DNA of 60,841 nt from Variovorax sp. J22P240 (lineage in GTDB: Bacteria; Pseudomonadota; Gammaproteobacteria; Burkholderiales; Burkholderiaceae_C), in contig NZ_JASZYR010000023.1 of the NCBI RefSeq assembly GCF_030316855.1, positions 1 through 60,841 of the forward strand. Reading direction: 5' to 3'. Every line of letters starts with the position of its first letter. Position 1 is the stretch's first letter. The notes under the pieces were generated by a model, which worked only from the letters and a program-made list of their open reading frames with translations, did no database searches and had not been told where the DNA came from. Positions 42,870 through 52,815 of this stretch are shown in pieces. Made by a program: the position numbers and the translations under genes.

Positions 42870-45080
42870 TCACTGGGCCTTCCACGAACGCGCCCGGCGG
42901 TACGTCTGGGTGGGTCTGCCATACATGCTGACTTCCCTATGCGCCTTCCACTCGAGCATCTCCTGCTGGGCAGCGGCGAACTCGTCGGCGCTGACACCCT
43001 TCAGGGCATGCGATTCCGAGGGATCATTGGCGAGATCGAAAACTTTCATGCGGTATCGATTGAAACTGTAGATGTATTTGCGCTGGCCTTGCCGCAGGGC
43101 AAGGTAGGTCCATTCGATGCTGCTGCTGAAGTAGAGCTTGCGGTTTGGCCCGACTGGCTGGAGCAAGGACACGCCGGGAAGGACAGCGCCTTCCAGACGG
43201 TATCCGAGCAGTTCCACGATGGTCGGCACGATGTCGATCTGCTGCCGTGGCCCCTCGATTTTGCGGTGCTGCGGCAAGAGACCCGGGGCATAGATGAACG
43301 CCGGGACATGCAGGCCTTCTTGATACAAGGCGTTGAACATCTGCTTGAGCCCGTGTTCTCCGAACATCTGACCATGGTCGCCCACAAACACGAAGATCGT
43401 GTCGTAGAGCACGCCCAAACGCTCATAGCCTCGCATGAGCGACGCCATGATGTGATCGATGTAGAGCAGGCAGTTGTAGTAAGCCTCGAGGGCGGGATTG
43501 GAAACTCCCTCGAACTTGACCTTCGTCCAGGATGCGGGAGTCTCGTAGGGGTGGTGACCGACGTTCGTCATGATCGCCGTCATGAATGGGCGCCCGGCTT
43601 CCTTCTGGATCGCGGTCCATGCGAGCACAGGCTCGATCAGCACTTCGTCGGCCGGGCCGGAGGAGTTGACCCGTTTCGCGTTGGGCGGTGTCACCTCTTC
43701 TTCGGCAAAGATCGATTCGAATCCCAGGGCGTCGAGCACCTCGGCATCGTTCAACAGACGCAGGTGGGTGGGCGTGAAGAAGCTCGTTGCATAGCCCGCA
43801 TCTCGCAGCGCTCCTGGAAGTCCGCGCAGGCGCGGCGTCTTGGCGTTCTCGGCGGCCCAGATTGCTGTGCCTTCGTTGGTCAATGGGTATTGGCCGCCGA
43901 GCACGGCGACCCAGGCAGCAGCGGTGCGGGGAACGACGATGTTCATGTCCTCGATGACGAGGCTCTTTTCGGCAAGCTGATTGAGGAACGGCGTGGTGGG
44001 TAGCCGGGCAGTGTGAAGCGTCGTCGAGATGGCCCGAGCCGATTCCAAAATGACAACGACCACATTCTTGCGGCGGGTCTGGTCCGTCTCCACAAGCTTC
44101 ATCTCGGCGCTGGACCAGCGCGCTCGCTTGTTTGTGTCGTACTCCTGCAGAACCTTGACCCGGATTTCATCAGATGGCGACGCAGCGACTGTCCTGACAA
44201 GCGCGATCAAGGTGCCTTCTGTATGTCGTTCCAGTTCCGAGAGTTCGACGACAGGTGCCGTGACGAAGACTCCCAAAGCGGTAGCCAATGTGGCGCCAAG
44301 GCCTGCGTAAGAGCGCCCGCTTCCCGCATGCAAAGGGATGCGCGCCAGCGCTCGCTTGCGCCATGCCCACCAAATGGCAAGAAGAATTCCTCCCGCAATC
44401 GCCGCAACTCTGAAAGGCGTGACTTCTGGTGCGACAAGGGAAGCCATGCTCTGGGCATTGAGTACGCTGAAGATCAGCACCCGTGAGTTGCTCGGCTGCC
44501 CTGTGGCCAACTCATACGCATAGACCAATCCGACCAGGCCGCATAGCAGGACAACCAAGACCTGCATGGCCCGCACCAGCCAAGCCTGGGCGCGTGCGGG
44601 CACCGCGGTCAGCACAAGCCCGAGTACCAGAGTCAGGATCGCGATCGACACCGCATCGTTCCACGCGCATGCGATCACCATCCAGAACTGCGCGCCAGCA
44701 GTTGTTGTCCAGTGAGTCAGGACTTGGAGAAAGATCTGCTCCGGCCTAACCAGCGCAACCGCAAGCGCGAGCACGGACATGATGGCCGCGGCAATCGGGA
44801 CCGTCATCAAGCGATGCCTCGGAAATAGGAGCCTTTGCACCGCGTGAGCCAAGAGCAGGGCCATCACGAAACGGATGGCAGTGAATGCCCAGGCCCACCT
44901 CAGAAACGCGACAGGACCCGATTCGTCCAATGTGAGGCCAAGCCATGCGAACCCGGCCATCACCGTCGCTGCCTTGGCGAGCAACAGCCAGATCGCCAAT
45001 GGCGCCAGCAGCAACCACGCGACCATCCACGGACTCTTGCCCGATTGCCGCTCTGCCAGGTCTGCACGGGCATGGCCCAT
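42870..45080 (-). CDS. Membrane-bound sulfatase-fold phosphoglycerol/phosphoethanolamine transferase-like protein
   Basis: 736 residues. The N-terminal half has about six to seven membrane helices (MVAWLLLAPLAIWLLLAKAA, LMTVPIAAAIMSVLALAVAL, MQVLVVLLCGLVGLVYAYEL and others). The C-terminal half is an alkaline-phosphatase-type sulfatase domain: NVVVVILESARAISTTLHTA (metal-binding Glu), VVPRTAAAWVAVLGGQYPL (probable nucleophile Thr), and VFVGDHGQMFGEHG with the last metal ligands. LtaS/OpgB-type enzymes transfer phosphoglycerol or similar groups onto envelope glycans. It is intact and flanked by IS relics on both sides. Confidence 0.85.
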   Translation of the reverse strand: MGHARADLAERQSGKSPWMVAWLLLAPLAIWLLLAKAATVMAGFAWLGLTLDESGPVAFLRWAWAFTAIRFVMALLLAHAVQRLLFPRHRLMTVPIAAAIMSVLALAVALVRPEQIFLQVLTHWTTTAGAQFWMVIACAWNDAVSIAILTLVLGLVLTAVPARAQAWLVRAMQVLVVLLCGLVGLVYAYELATGQPSNSRVLIFSVLNAQSMASLVAPEVTPFRVAAIAGGILLAIWWAWRKRALARIPLHAGSGRSYAGLGATLATALGVFVTAPVVELSELERHTEGTLIALVRTVAASPSDEIRVKVLQEYDTNKRARWSSAEMKLVETDQTRRKNVVVVILESARAISTTLHTARLPTTPFLNQLAEKSLVIEDMNIVVPRTAAAWVAVLGGQYPLTNEGTAIWAAENAKTPRLRGLPGALRDAGYATSFFTPTHLRLLNDAEVLDALGFESIFAEEEVTPPNAKRVNSSGPADEVLIEPVLAWTAIQKEAGRPFMTAIMTNVGHHPYETPASWTKVKFEGVSNPALEAYYNCLLYIDHIMASLMRGYERLGVLYDTIFVFVGDHGQMFGEHGLKQMFNALYQEGLHVPAFIYAPGLLPQHRKIEGPRQQIDIVPTIVELLGYRLEGAVLPGVSLLQPVGPNRKLYFSSSIEWTYLALRQGQRKYIYSFNRYRMKVFDLANDPSESHALKGVSADEFAAAQQEMLEWKAHREVSMYGRPTQTYRRARSWKAQ

Positions 45081-45413
45081 GATTTCCGCTTCCGGAATTG
45101 TGACTTGATGATAGCTATCGAAATGCCGCGAAACAAGACGTCACAAACCTGGACAAGCGGCGCGGCGAGGCGAGGTCGGCTCTGTAAGGTAGCGAACACG
45201 AACGCCTCGAAGGGCTCGCCGATTGGCATCGGCAAGCCGCCGTTCTTGGCTCGACGCCTCTTTGGTAAGGGTCGGATAGCCGGTGATCCGCCTAGAGAGG
45301 GCTGCAGCACTCGTGGAACTGCACGCTCGCACGACGAGGCGTCCATGTCAGGGTTAACCCTATGTCGCATGCTAGACTTACCTGTCGAGCAACCCGAATT
45401 CAACGCCCTCCAG

Positions 45414-45518
45414 ATGAAGTACAGCAAATTCCTTTCGATCGTCATTGCCGCCCTCGCGGGACTTGCGGGTGTCGCTTTTATCGGTGATCACGAAGGCGCC
45501 GACTCGAGTCCTCGCTAA
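45414..45518 (+). CDS. Very short exported/membrane peptide
   Basis: 34 residues, MKYSKFLSIVIAALAGLAGV, then AFIGDHEGADSSPR. It looks like a signal peptide or one-helix membrane peptide and is followed 25 bp later by a clear hairpin terminator, which supports a real transcript. The ribosome site is weak. Function unknown. Confidence 0.4.
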   Translation: MKYSKFLSIVIAALAGLAGVAFIGDHEGADSSPR

Positions 45519-45542
45519 TAGCGTGCTGCAGTCCAGCGCGAA

Positions 45543-45565
45543 ACGGGCCTTCGGGCCCGTCTTGT
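45543..45565 (+). terminator. Hairpin with UUCG tetraloop, likely terminator
   Basis: ACGGGCC (45543-45549), loop TTCG, GGCCCGT (45554-45560), then CTTGT. A stable 7-bp stem with a UUCG loop; the T run is short. Confidence 0.65.
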
Positions 45566-45695
45566 GTTCTTAGAACTTTCGTATCGTGGCAGCCGCAATT
45601 CCTGACCGGGGTGAGAGCGTTCGATTTGATGGGGTCACGCCGCCAACCACAGCGTTGAATCATTCGAAGGAAATCCTGGGTACCAGCGGGTGAAG

Positions 45696-46682
45696 TCATC
45701 GCGCAGTTGGCCGTCGATGACGCGAACCCGCACTTGCAGCAGCAGGTGCGCGCTGCGCTCTCAGCTGACTGGCCGTCGGCCGGCCATGGACGACGGCGTT
45801 GAGCTTGCCCACTCGTTGTCGCAGGTGGTACCAGTCCAGGATATGCCTCGCACGGGGCAGCGTCGACAGCTGCCACTGGCGAAGCTGGATGTCGCCGTCG
45901 GTGAACACCTCCATCGGCAAATCTTGCCCGCCAAAAGAAGCCAGTACACCTCGCACCCGCTCGTGCGAATGCTCGTCAACTGTTCGAACGAACGCCAGGC
46001 TGCGCTGACCGACGCCGGCGCGCATAGCCCGGCCGGCGACGACCTCGAACGATTTCTCCTCGTCGGGGTGGCATAGCCGCAAGTAGCCGCCGTCCAGGCC
46101 GATCGTGGTGACGTTCGATTTGCACTGCACGTCGGCCATTTCTGGCTGCGCCTCAAGGCCCTGAGCATCCAGTCGGCGACCCACACCCAGTGTGTGCTCT
46201 CGCACCGTGCTTGGTGCGTTGGCTCCGGCCGCCGGGAGCAGTAGTTCCAGCAACTGCGCCGCCTTGGCGTAGGGGATCATGGCGGCCAGTCGGCTTTGCA
46301 CGTACTCCAGCTCCGCCGAAATCCAGCGCCGGGCGCGGTGACCGGCAATTTCAGCGCCGATAGAGCACGCACAGCGCTGCCACCTGGGCACCCGCACGGC
46401 AATCCTGCCGAACAGGCTGTTGTAGTGAATGTCGTGATAGTCCTTGATGGCGCGACTCTGGCCGCAGGATTCGCACCGGCGCTGGCTGGCCGACATCAGC
46501 TCCACCTGCCGAGTGACGATCTGGGCCTGCAACTGCGCGAGGGCCACTTTGCCGTTCAACAAGCTCAGGCCCAGCGTCTCGATACTCGGTTGTGAATCGA
46601 GCATTAGGGTCAGCAGCGTCTGCGGATCCGATTCGACCGCTCCGTCACAAACCGCCAAGCTGAGTTTGATCTGCATGGGCAT
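45696..46682 (-). pseudogene. ISKra4-family transposase, C-terminally truncated
   Basis: 328 residues open from ATG 46682: QIKLSLAVCDGAVESDPQTL, zinc-type pair RRCESCGQSRAIKDYHDIHY, WISAELEYVQSRLAAMIPYA, then TTIGLDGGYLRLCHPDEEKS (catalytic region) and RARHILDWYHLRQRVGKLNA. After that the sequence becomes Arg/Ala-rich and unlike the family, so roughly the last third is lost. ISKra4 transposases normally exceed 450 residues. Confidence 0.85.
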
Positions 46683-46737
46683 GGGCCAACCTCCGAGCGA
46701 GCAAGGAAGTCAGATTCTCTGCCGCCGCTGGGGCAGC

Positions 46738-48141
46738 CTATGCCAGTGACATGAATGTCAGCGGCAGCTCACCCCACCAAATCGAACGCTCTCCGCGTAG
46801 CTCGTAGTTGAGGACCTGTATACGAACATGGAGCAGAAGATGCGCTCCGCGCGGCGTCCAGCGCATTGCTGCTTCTTCACGAACTGCTTGGAGATGACCT
46901 GGTTGACCGCGGACTCGACAAAGCCGGTGGAGATCCGTTCTCCGCATCGGTACCTCTCCCCGTAGTTGACGATGGCGTCGGCATTGTTGTCGACGTAGGT
47001 CGCGAATTCATTCACCGCCCGATCAAGTTTTTTGAGCACGACTGAACTCGGAAGTCCCGCCTTGCGCTGCTCCTCACGGGCATCGCCGATGTCCTCAAGC
47101 AGGTTGTACAAGACTCCTTCGGCGTGGAGCACGTTTCCATGCTACAAATACCATTTGACTCGCTCGATGTCCTTGAGAAGATTCTCCTTCTCTGAGCCCT
47201 GAAGACCTCGTGTTGTCTGCAAGAGCTGCTCGATGCGCATTGCGACATGAAACCAATCCAGAATGTGCTCGGATCGCGGGTGCACCAACGCGCCGAGCTC
47301 GCGCACCGTGTCGCCGCCGTCGCAAAGGAAGGTGATGTGCTGGCGAGGTAGGATGCCTTGCGACTCAAGCACTGAGCGCAGTCGACGCTTGGGCTTGCGG
47401 TCTACTCGATGAACGAAGGCGAAGACTTTGGCCGGACCTTCCTCGGGGATGCTCTTCCCGGCGATGACTTCGAAACAACCGTTGGCGCCAGGCAGGCGGT
47501 CGCGGCCTCGGACATAGCCTCCATCCAGCCCGACCGTGATCGGAGCGGCAGGCTCCGGCGAAGTTTCGATCTCGCACTGGGAGGCGCCGTCGTAGGCGAA
47601 CTGCTCCGGGCCAAGCTGCGCCTCGAGTCGCTCGGCGGTGGCCAGAACATGCTGGCGAATGGTTTCCTCATGCAATCCATGATCGATCGGCAGCACCTCC
47701 CGCAGCAGCGCCCCTGACCGATGCAAAGGAAACCTGCGCCGCCCACTTGCACTCCAGGTACGCCAACTCCGGCGACGTGCGCACCTTCAGAAGTTCGCTC
47801 AGCGGGCAAACCGTAGCCTCTCGAGACTGTTCGCATTGACAGCGGTGCCAACGGGGGCTACGCAGCGCGATATCCCCGAAGGCGGTGCGAAAGCGCAGCG
47901 GGTGGTAGCCCTTCATCGCTCGAGGCCTCTGGCAATGCGGACAGGCCCTGCGCTGTGCCAGGTAGCTCTCAAGTTGCTGGCGCACAAACGTTTGCTGGAT
48001 CTTGCCGAGGATGGATTTGGCGTCGCCGAGGGAGAGTCCGACGTCCTGCACCTGGTCACATCGACCGTCAATCGTGTGAAGCGGCACGGTGAAGGGGTGC
48101 GACGCGGCCCCCTCAATGCAAATCTGAAGGGTGACTTTCAT
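46738..48141 (-). pseudogene. Second ISKra4-family transposase with frameshifts and an in-frame stop
   Basis: ATG 48141 opens MKVTLQICIEGAASHPFTVP; CPHCQRPRAMKGYHPLRFRT, then (after a frameshift near 47715) PITVGLDGGYVRGRDRLPGA, RSEHILDWFHVAMRIEQLLQ and VKWYL. At 47142 TGG has become TAG (KWYL-stop-HGN), after which VLHAEGVLYNLL, GERISTGFVESAVNQVISKQ continue, and a last shift near 46870 leads to MRWTPRGAHLLLHVRIQVLN. All parts of the enzyme can be traced, so the decay is recent. It overlaps the passenger gene's stop. Confidence 0.88.
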
Positions 48142-48767
48142 AGGACCCGCCTTTCCTGAGATGGCGCAGCCAACGCGGCGAGCCTTCGGTTGACGGCGCG
48201 CCGATCGAAACAGTCGGGGTGGTAGTGGCGCAAGGTGGCCCATTCCTCGTCGTCCACCTCAACGTCGAGAAGATCCTCGAACTCTTGGCGGGACCTGCTC
48301 TCGCCGATCAGGGTGTACTCGAACCGAGTGGCCATGAACGCATGCGGACCACCGCAATCCTCTGGGGGTGCGGCGCGCCGGCCTGCGATGCATACCGGGT
48401 ACACCAGCTTGGGATCCAGGGGCAAGGTCGCCTCGATGCGCAGGTCGTGCACCCACAGATCGCCGAAGTCGTATTCGTAGGTGAATCGCTCAAGGCGCCG
48501 CAGCTTCAATTGGCCGATCAGGACTTCATGTGCGTCGGTGTCGAAGAACAGGCCGCCCTCCTGATGGACACCGTACTCGCGACCGCGAATCTCGAAGCGA
48601 TGAAGGTGCATGTCCTGCCAGTCGAACGCGACCTGCAGGATCTGGTGAAGCCGGGCGACGCTGGTATCGCCACGCACCAGAAGGCGCCGCCAGATCAGCG
48701 GGCTGATGCTACGCAGGACGGCGCGCAGCTGCAGGACCTCCTGCCCAGAAGATGCCCCGGCTTCCAT
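48138..48767 (-). CDS. Plasmid pRiA4b ORF-3-like passenger protein of ISKra4
   Basis: 209 residues. Family features: LQLRAVLRSISPLIWRRLLV at the start, HQILQVAFDWQDMHLHRFEI, LERFTYEYDFGDLWVHDLRI, and CIAGRRAAPPEDCGGPHAF. Proteins of this IS1096/pRiA4b type accompany ISKra4 and related transposons; their role is unknown. The stop overlaps the transposase ATG (48138-48141), so the two genes are coupled. It is intact while the transposase is not. Confidence 0.85.
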   Translation of the reverse strand: MEAGASSGQEVLQLRAVLRSISPLIWRRLLVRGDTSVARLHQILQVAFDWQDMHLHRFEIRGREYGVHQEGGLFFDTDAHEVLIGQLKLRRLERFTYEYDFGDLWVHDLRIEATLPLDPKLVYPVCIAGRRAAPPEDCGGPHAFMATRFEYTLIGESRSRQEFEDLLDVEVDDEEWATLRHYHPDCFDRRAVNRRLAALAAPSQERRVL

Positions 48768-48780
48768 CCGTGAAGCTTAC

Positions 48781-48813
48781 TTTGCTGCACCGCACACCCC
48801 CAGGAAATGGATG
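48781..48813. repeat. 33-bp direct repeat, left copy
   Basis: TTTGCTGCACCGCACACCCC at 48781 and the next 13 bases recur at 57451-57483 with 31 of 33 bases the same. It lies just outside the pRiA4b-type gene, so it may be a transposon end. The two copies flank 8.6 kb holding the debranching/GT4 pair and the tyrosinase operon. Confidence 0.75.
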
Positions 48814-48869
48814 GTCTCCTGTGCATGCTGGCGCTTCCATTCGACACCACAAACGCCCGACTGACGAAT

Positions 48870-49133
48870 ATGAGTCATCATGCCGCCTTCTCCGAAATCC
48901 TCATCCGTCCCACCGACGCCGCCGCAAGTGGAACCGCGCCGGTCGTGGTCGACATGATCAGTTGCTGGGATTTCCCCGTCGCCAACAAATTGCTGATCGC
49001 CGCGCTTCAATTTCATTCCACGTGCTGGTTTCAGGCGACGTCGTGGCCTTTGGTCGATTCCTCTGACGCGAGCCGTGCGCGCCCATTGAGGCCAGCAGCC
49101 GCATGGAACGACTACGCGGCGCGACTCACTTGA
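48870..49133 (+). pseudogene. N-terminal remnant of an isochorismatase-family hydrolase
   Basis: The frame from ATG 48870 contains GTAPVVVDMISCWDFPVANK LL, matching the isochorismatase/cysteine-hydrolase opening (T-A-x-x-VVDM-x-x-x-WDF) with its catalytic Asp. After about 45 residues similarity disappears. The catalytic Lys and Cys are missing, so this is a relic. Confidence 0.5.
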
Positions 49134-49251
49134 CGGTGCAAGAGCCTGCATCGCAGACAGTGGCGCAGCAAGCTGAAGGCGGCCACTTGCGAATTCACAT
49201 TGCGCCTGCTCCTAGACGACGAAGGCGATGGCCACACGGCGCGTCGTCACG

Positions 49252-51405
49252 TCAATAACGCAGATCAAAACGCGTGGGTTTGGTGCCGGGCCGTTGGTCC
49301 GCGATGACGACCACGCGTCCGCCCACGCGCCGGAACACGATGTTCAGGCGACTCCCACCGACCTCCAAGTCGGCGATCTGCATGGTCTCGATGCCTTGCG
49401 GCAATTGAGGCTGATCAACTTCCAGAATGTCATCGAGGCCGTCGATCCGGATCCCCAGACAGGACTGCAGAAGCATAAAGACGGATCCGGCTGCCCACGC
49501 CTGCGGCAGGCACGCCACCGGATATGCGACGGGCGCCTCCCCCGAAGCCCGGTCGAAGCCGCAATACAGCTCGGGCAGGCGTAGGCCGAAGTACGTGGCA
49601 GCCTCGAACATGTCGCCGAGCAGATGAACCACCCCTTCGCGCTCGCCATAGCGCGCCATGCCGGCGGCGCACAGCGCCACATCGTGCGGCCAGACCGAGC
49701 CGTTGTGGTACGACATGGGGTTGAAGCGCGCCATGTTGGCGGCCAAGGTTCGCACGCCCCAGCCGGTGTCGAACGCGCCGGACAGGAGCTGTCGCGCAAC
49801 AACGCGCCCGCGTTCCAGGGAGGGCAGACCCGTGAAGAGCAGATGGCCGGCGTTGGATGCGCGCACGCGGCAGGGATCGCCTTGCCCATCGAGAGCGAGC
49901 GCGTAGAACTGCAATTCATCGCGCCAAAAATTGCTTTCGACCCGCGCGGCAAGGTCCGTGGACGCCTCGCGCCATCGCGCGCCGCTGGCTACGTCCCCGC
50001 GCGCGCTTGCCAGACCGGCCATGCCCCGAAGCGCCGCGAAGGCATAGCCCTGGACTTCCACCAGCGCGATGGGGCCGATGGGCGAAGTGCCGTCCGCGTG
50101 AAACACCGAATCGTGGCTGTCCTTCCAGCCCTGATTGGCGAGGCCGGTCGCTTCGCCGCGCGCGTAGCTCACGAACCCGCCATGGCGCTTGGCGTTGTCC
50201 TGGATCCATGCGGTGGCCGCCACCAGTGCACTCCAGATGCCGTCGATGAAGCCGAGGTCGCCGGTTCTCCGTGCATAGTCCGCAGCCAGCATCACGAACA
50301 GCGGCGTCGTGTCGACCCCGCCGTAGTACTTGCTGAAGGGCAGTTCGTTGACGGCGGCCATTTCGCCCTTGCGCGTCTCGTGCATGATCTTTCCGGGTTC
50401 CGCGTCGCGGAAGGCCGAGGTCTCCTGGGATTGATGAGCGGCCAGGAAGGCGAGCACACCGCGCGCGAGCGCCGGGTCGACCCACAGCGTCTGCATGGCG
50501 GTGATGACTGCATCGCGACCGAAGGGCGTCGAGAACCAGGGGATGCCGGCGTAGGGGTAGGGGCCTGTCGGCAGGTCGGAGGTCAGTAGCGCGAGGTCGG
50601 CCTCGGATTTATCGATCCAAGCCTGGAAGAGCCGGCTCGAGGCATGCAGTCGCGCCGACCGGCGACGACGCACGCGCAGACCCCTGCGCGCATGGGCGGC
50701 CGCGGCGCGATACCGCAGCCGCGAAGGCAGCACGAGGCCGGAACCGACCTCCACATAAAGCACCCAGTGTTCTCGCCCGGCGAGGACGACGTCGAAGGCC
50801 GCACCGCGCGCGTCCATGCGGCGCGGGGGCTCCGAGAATGCGATCGTCATGTCGCGCCAGACGGCATCCAGTCCGTGGTAGCGCAGTTCGACGCAATGAT
50901 CGCCGACCTGTCCCGCGACATACTCGCCGCGCTTGCTGCGAACCTGCCCGCGGACCTCGAACATATCCCGGAAGTCCGCCGCATAGAGCAGTTGCAGCGG
51001 GACGCGCGCGGGCATGTCGCTGTAGTTGACGAGCGAGATGCGTTCGTGGACCCGGTCTCCCCACAGGAATCTTCTGCGCTCCAGGTGGATCACCCCTTCG
51101 GGCATCGAAGTCTCGCCCAACGGCGGCAGAGGGTGGTTGGTCAGGTTCGCGGTGAAGAAGGCGTTGTCCTGGCTCACCGCGCTAGAGAGCAAGGTCGGCG
51201 GCCGGCCGTCCATCAGCAGCCTGAAGCTGGATAGCAGGCGAGTGTCGTTGTGGAACAGACCGTCGCCTTCACCCGTGACGTCCCCCATGGCATCGGCCAC
51301 GAGAAAGGTATCGCCTTCCTTCAGTACGTAGAGGCGTTGCCCGGTTCGCGCTGGCGGACTCGGCCACGCGTCGTCCGTGCCGCCGGTGGTGTCCGCCTGG
51401 CTCAT
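49252..51405 (-). CDS. Glycogen-debranching-type amylo-alpha-1,6-glucosidase
   Basis: 717 residues. N-terminal GDE_N_bis domain (QRLYVLKEGDTFLVADAMGD, LFHNDTRLLSSFRLLMDGRP, ERRRFLWGDRVHERISLVNY), then a GH63/GH15-like (alpha/alpha)6 barrel: YPYAGIPWFSTPFGRDAVIT, SKYYGGVDTTPLFVMLAADY, GLANQGWKDSHDSVFHADGT, NPMSYHNGSVWPHDVALCAA and ELYCGFDRASGE. Acidic catalytic residues lie in the FGRDA and W-K-D-S segments. It likely trims branched alpha-glucans such as glycogen. Transcribed 28 bp after the GT4 gene; this enzyme/GT4 pair is common in Proteobacteria and linked to stress. Confidence 0.88.
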   Translation of the reverse strand: MSQADTTGGTDDAWPSPPARTGQRLYVLKEGDTFLVADAMGDVTGEGDGLFHNDTRLLSSFRLLMDGRPPTLLSSAVSQDNAFFTANLTNHPLPPLGETSMPEGVIHLERRRFLWGDRVHERISLVNYSDMPARVPLQLLYAADFRDMFEVRGQVRSKRGEYVAGQVGDHCVELRYHGLDAVWRDMTIAFSEPPRRMDARGAAFDVVLAGREHWVLYVEVGSGLVLPSRLRYRAAAAHARRGLRVRRRRSARLHASSRLFQAWIDKSEADLALLTSDLPTGPYPYAGIPWFSTPFGRDAVITAMQTLWVDPALARGVLAFLAAHQSQETSAFRDAEPGKIMHETRKGEMAAVNELPFSKYYGGVDTTPLFVMLAADYARRTGDLGFIDGIWSALVAATAWIQDNAKRHGGFVSYARGEATGLANQGWKDSHDSVFHADGTSPIGPIALVEVQGYAFAALRGMAGLASARGDVASGARWREASTDLAARVESNFWRDELQFYALALDGQGDPCRVRASNAGHLLFTGLPSLERGRVVARQLLSGAFDTGWGVRTLAANMARFNPMSYHNGSVWPHDVALCAAGMARYGEREGVVHLLGDMFEAATYFGLRLPELYCGFDRASGEAPVAYPVACLPQAWAAGSVFMLLQSCLGIRIDGLDDILEVDQPQLPQGIETMQIADLEVGGSRLNIVFRRVGGRVVVIADQRPGTKPTRFDLRY

Positions 51406-51433
51406 GACCGGCTCCGGGAACTGAATTTGCCTT

Positions 51434-52498
51434 TCATGCCGCTTCGCCCTCCAACAATGCGGTACGGCTGTCGCGCACCAGTTGCCAATACAGCTGTACG
51501 TACCGGTTGGCCATGGCCCGCGCGGTGAAGCGTTCCTCGAACGCCGCGCGCACGCGCGAGCGACGCAGGCCGCGCACCGCGTGCACCGCATCGACTGCCT
51601 GGGCCATGTCGTCGACGATGAGTCCGGTAACGCCGGGGTCCACCACTTCGGGCACCGAGCCGCATCGCCAGGCGATCACTGGCGTGCCGCAGGCCATGGC
51701 TTCGATCATGACGAGGCCGAATGGTTCGGGCCAGTCGATCGGAAAGAGGAGGGCGCGCGCATGGCCCAGGAACTCGCTCTTGTCCTCGTCGCCGATCTCG
51801 CCGATGTACTCGACGAGCGGGTGAGTCAGCAGGGGCCGGACCTTTCGTTCGAAGTAGTCGCGGTCCACGTCGTCCACCTTGGCCGCCATGCGCAGCGGCA
51901 CGCCCGCGAGGCGCGCGATCTCGATGGCACGATCGGGTCGTTTTTCCGGCGAAATGCGGCCAAGGAAGGCCAGGTAGTCGCCGCGCGGCGAGCCGTTGAA
52001 GCGATAGCTGGCTGCGTCGACACCGTGATGAACGGTCGCATACCAGCTCGCGTCCGGGAGCGACCTGCGCTGGTCATCCGAGATGGAGACGAGCGGATAG
52101 TTGGGCCATCGCCGGTACGTATCCGACAGGTCGTCAATGTCGAGGCGACCGTGCAGCGTGGTCAGCGTGCGTGCGGCCATGTCCTCGAACACCGGGAAGT
52201 GCAGCATGTCGATGTGGAAATGCAGCACATCGAATTCGTCCGCGCGGCGACGCACCTCGTGCAGCATCGACAGGTGACTGGCCAGATCCGATTTCAAGGC
52301 TGCCGGGTCGAGGCGCAGCGCCTGCTTGCGAGTGGCCACCAATGCAGCGCGAGTGCGCGCATCTCCCGACGCGAAAAGTGTGACCTCGTGCCCTTCGTCC
52401 ACCAGCGCGTCAGTCAGGTGCGCCACCACGCGTTCCGTGCCGCCGTAGAGGCGCGGCGGAACCGCCTCGTAGAGCGGGGCGACCTGTGCGATTTTCAT
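51434..52498 (-). CDS. GT4-family glycosyltransferase
   Basis: 354 residues, GT-B fold. N-domain opens MKIAQVAPLYEAVPPRLYGG TERVV, and the C-domain has GDYLAFLGRISPEKRPDRAI and the E-x7-E nucleotide-sugar motif PEPFGLVMIEAMACGTPVIA. The donor is probably UDP- or ADP-glucose given the neighbouring debranching enzyme, but this is inference. ATG 52498 follows the expected start. The 317 bp upstream (52499-52815) hold no supported gene and may contain the promoter. Confidence 0.9.
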   Translation of the reverse strand: MKIAQVAPLYEAVPPRLYGGTERVVAHLTDALVDEGHEVTLFASGDARTRAALVATRKQALRLDPAALKSDLASHLSMLHEVRRRADEFDVLHFHIDMLHFPVFEDMAARTLTTLHGRLDIDDLSDTYRRWPNYPLVSISDDQRRSLPDASWYATVHHGVDAASYRFNGSPRGDYLAFLGRISPEKRPDRAIEIARLAGVPLRMAAKVDDVDRDYFERKVRPLLTHPLVEYIGEIGDEDKSEFLGHARALLFPIDWPEPFGLVMIEAMACGTPVIAWRCGSVPEVVDPGVTGLIVDDMAQAVDAVHAVRGLRRSRVRAAFEERFTARAMANRYVQLYWQLVRDSRTALLEGEAA

Positions 52499-52815
52499 GT
52501 TGTCCGCCGTTTCCTAGACGTCAGCGTGACTCTAGGCCGCGCGATGGGCCGAGAGATCGGAAAGCGGCGACGGGGGATGTCGTCCGAAATCGTACAACAG
52601 CTGATTCACCCGCGTGAGTTGCGAAGGGTACTGACGCGGTGCGACGGATGGGTGGAGCTTTCGACCAAAGGTGACGATCGAGGCCTACAGGACGTGCCCG
52701 CCGTGGAACGCAAGCAGCCCAGAGCTAAAGAGTGAAAACCGGAGGCCGGGCAGCGACGCCGCCAGGCATTCTTCCAGGCTCACAGTCCCGGTTTCGCGCC
52801 GGCCAGGAAGCCTAG

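Noticed and set aside
51482..52735. 417-residue plus-strand frame antisense to the GT4 gene
   Set aside because: Shadow frame; the GT4 motif PEPFGLVMIEAM is on the minus strand.
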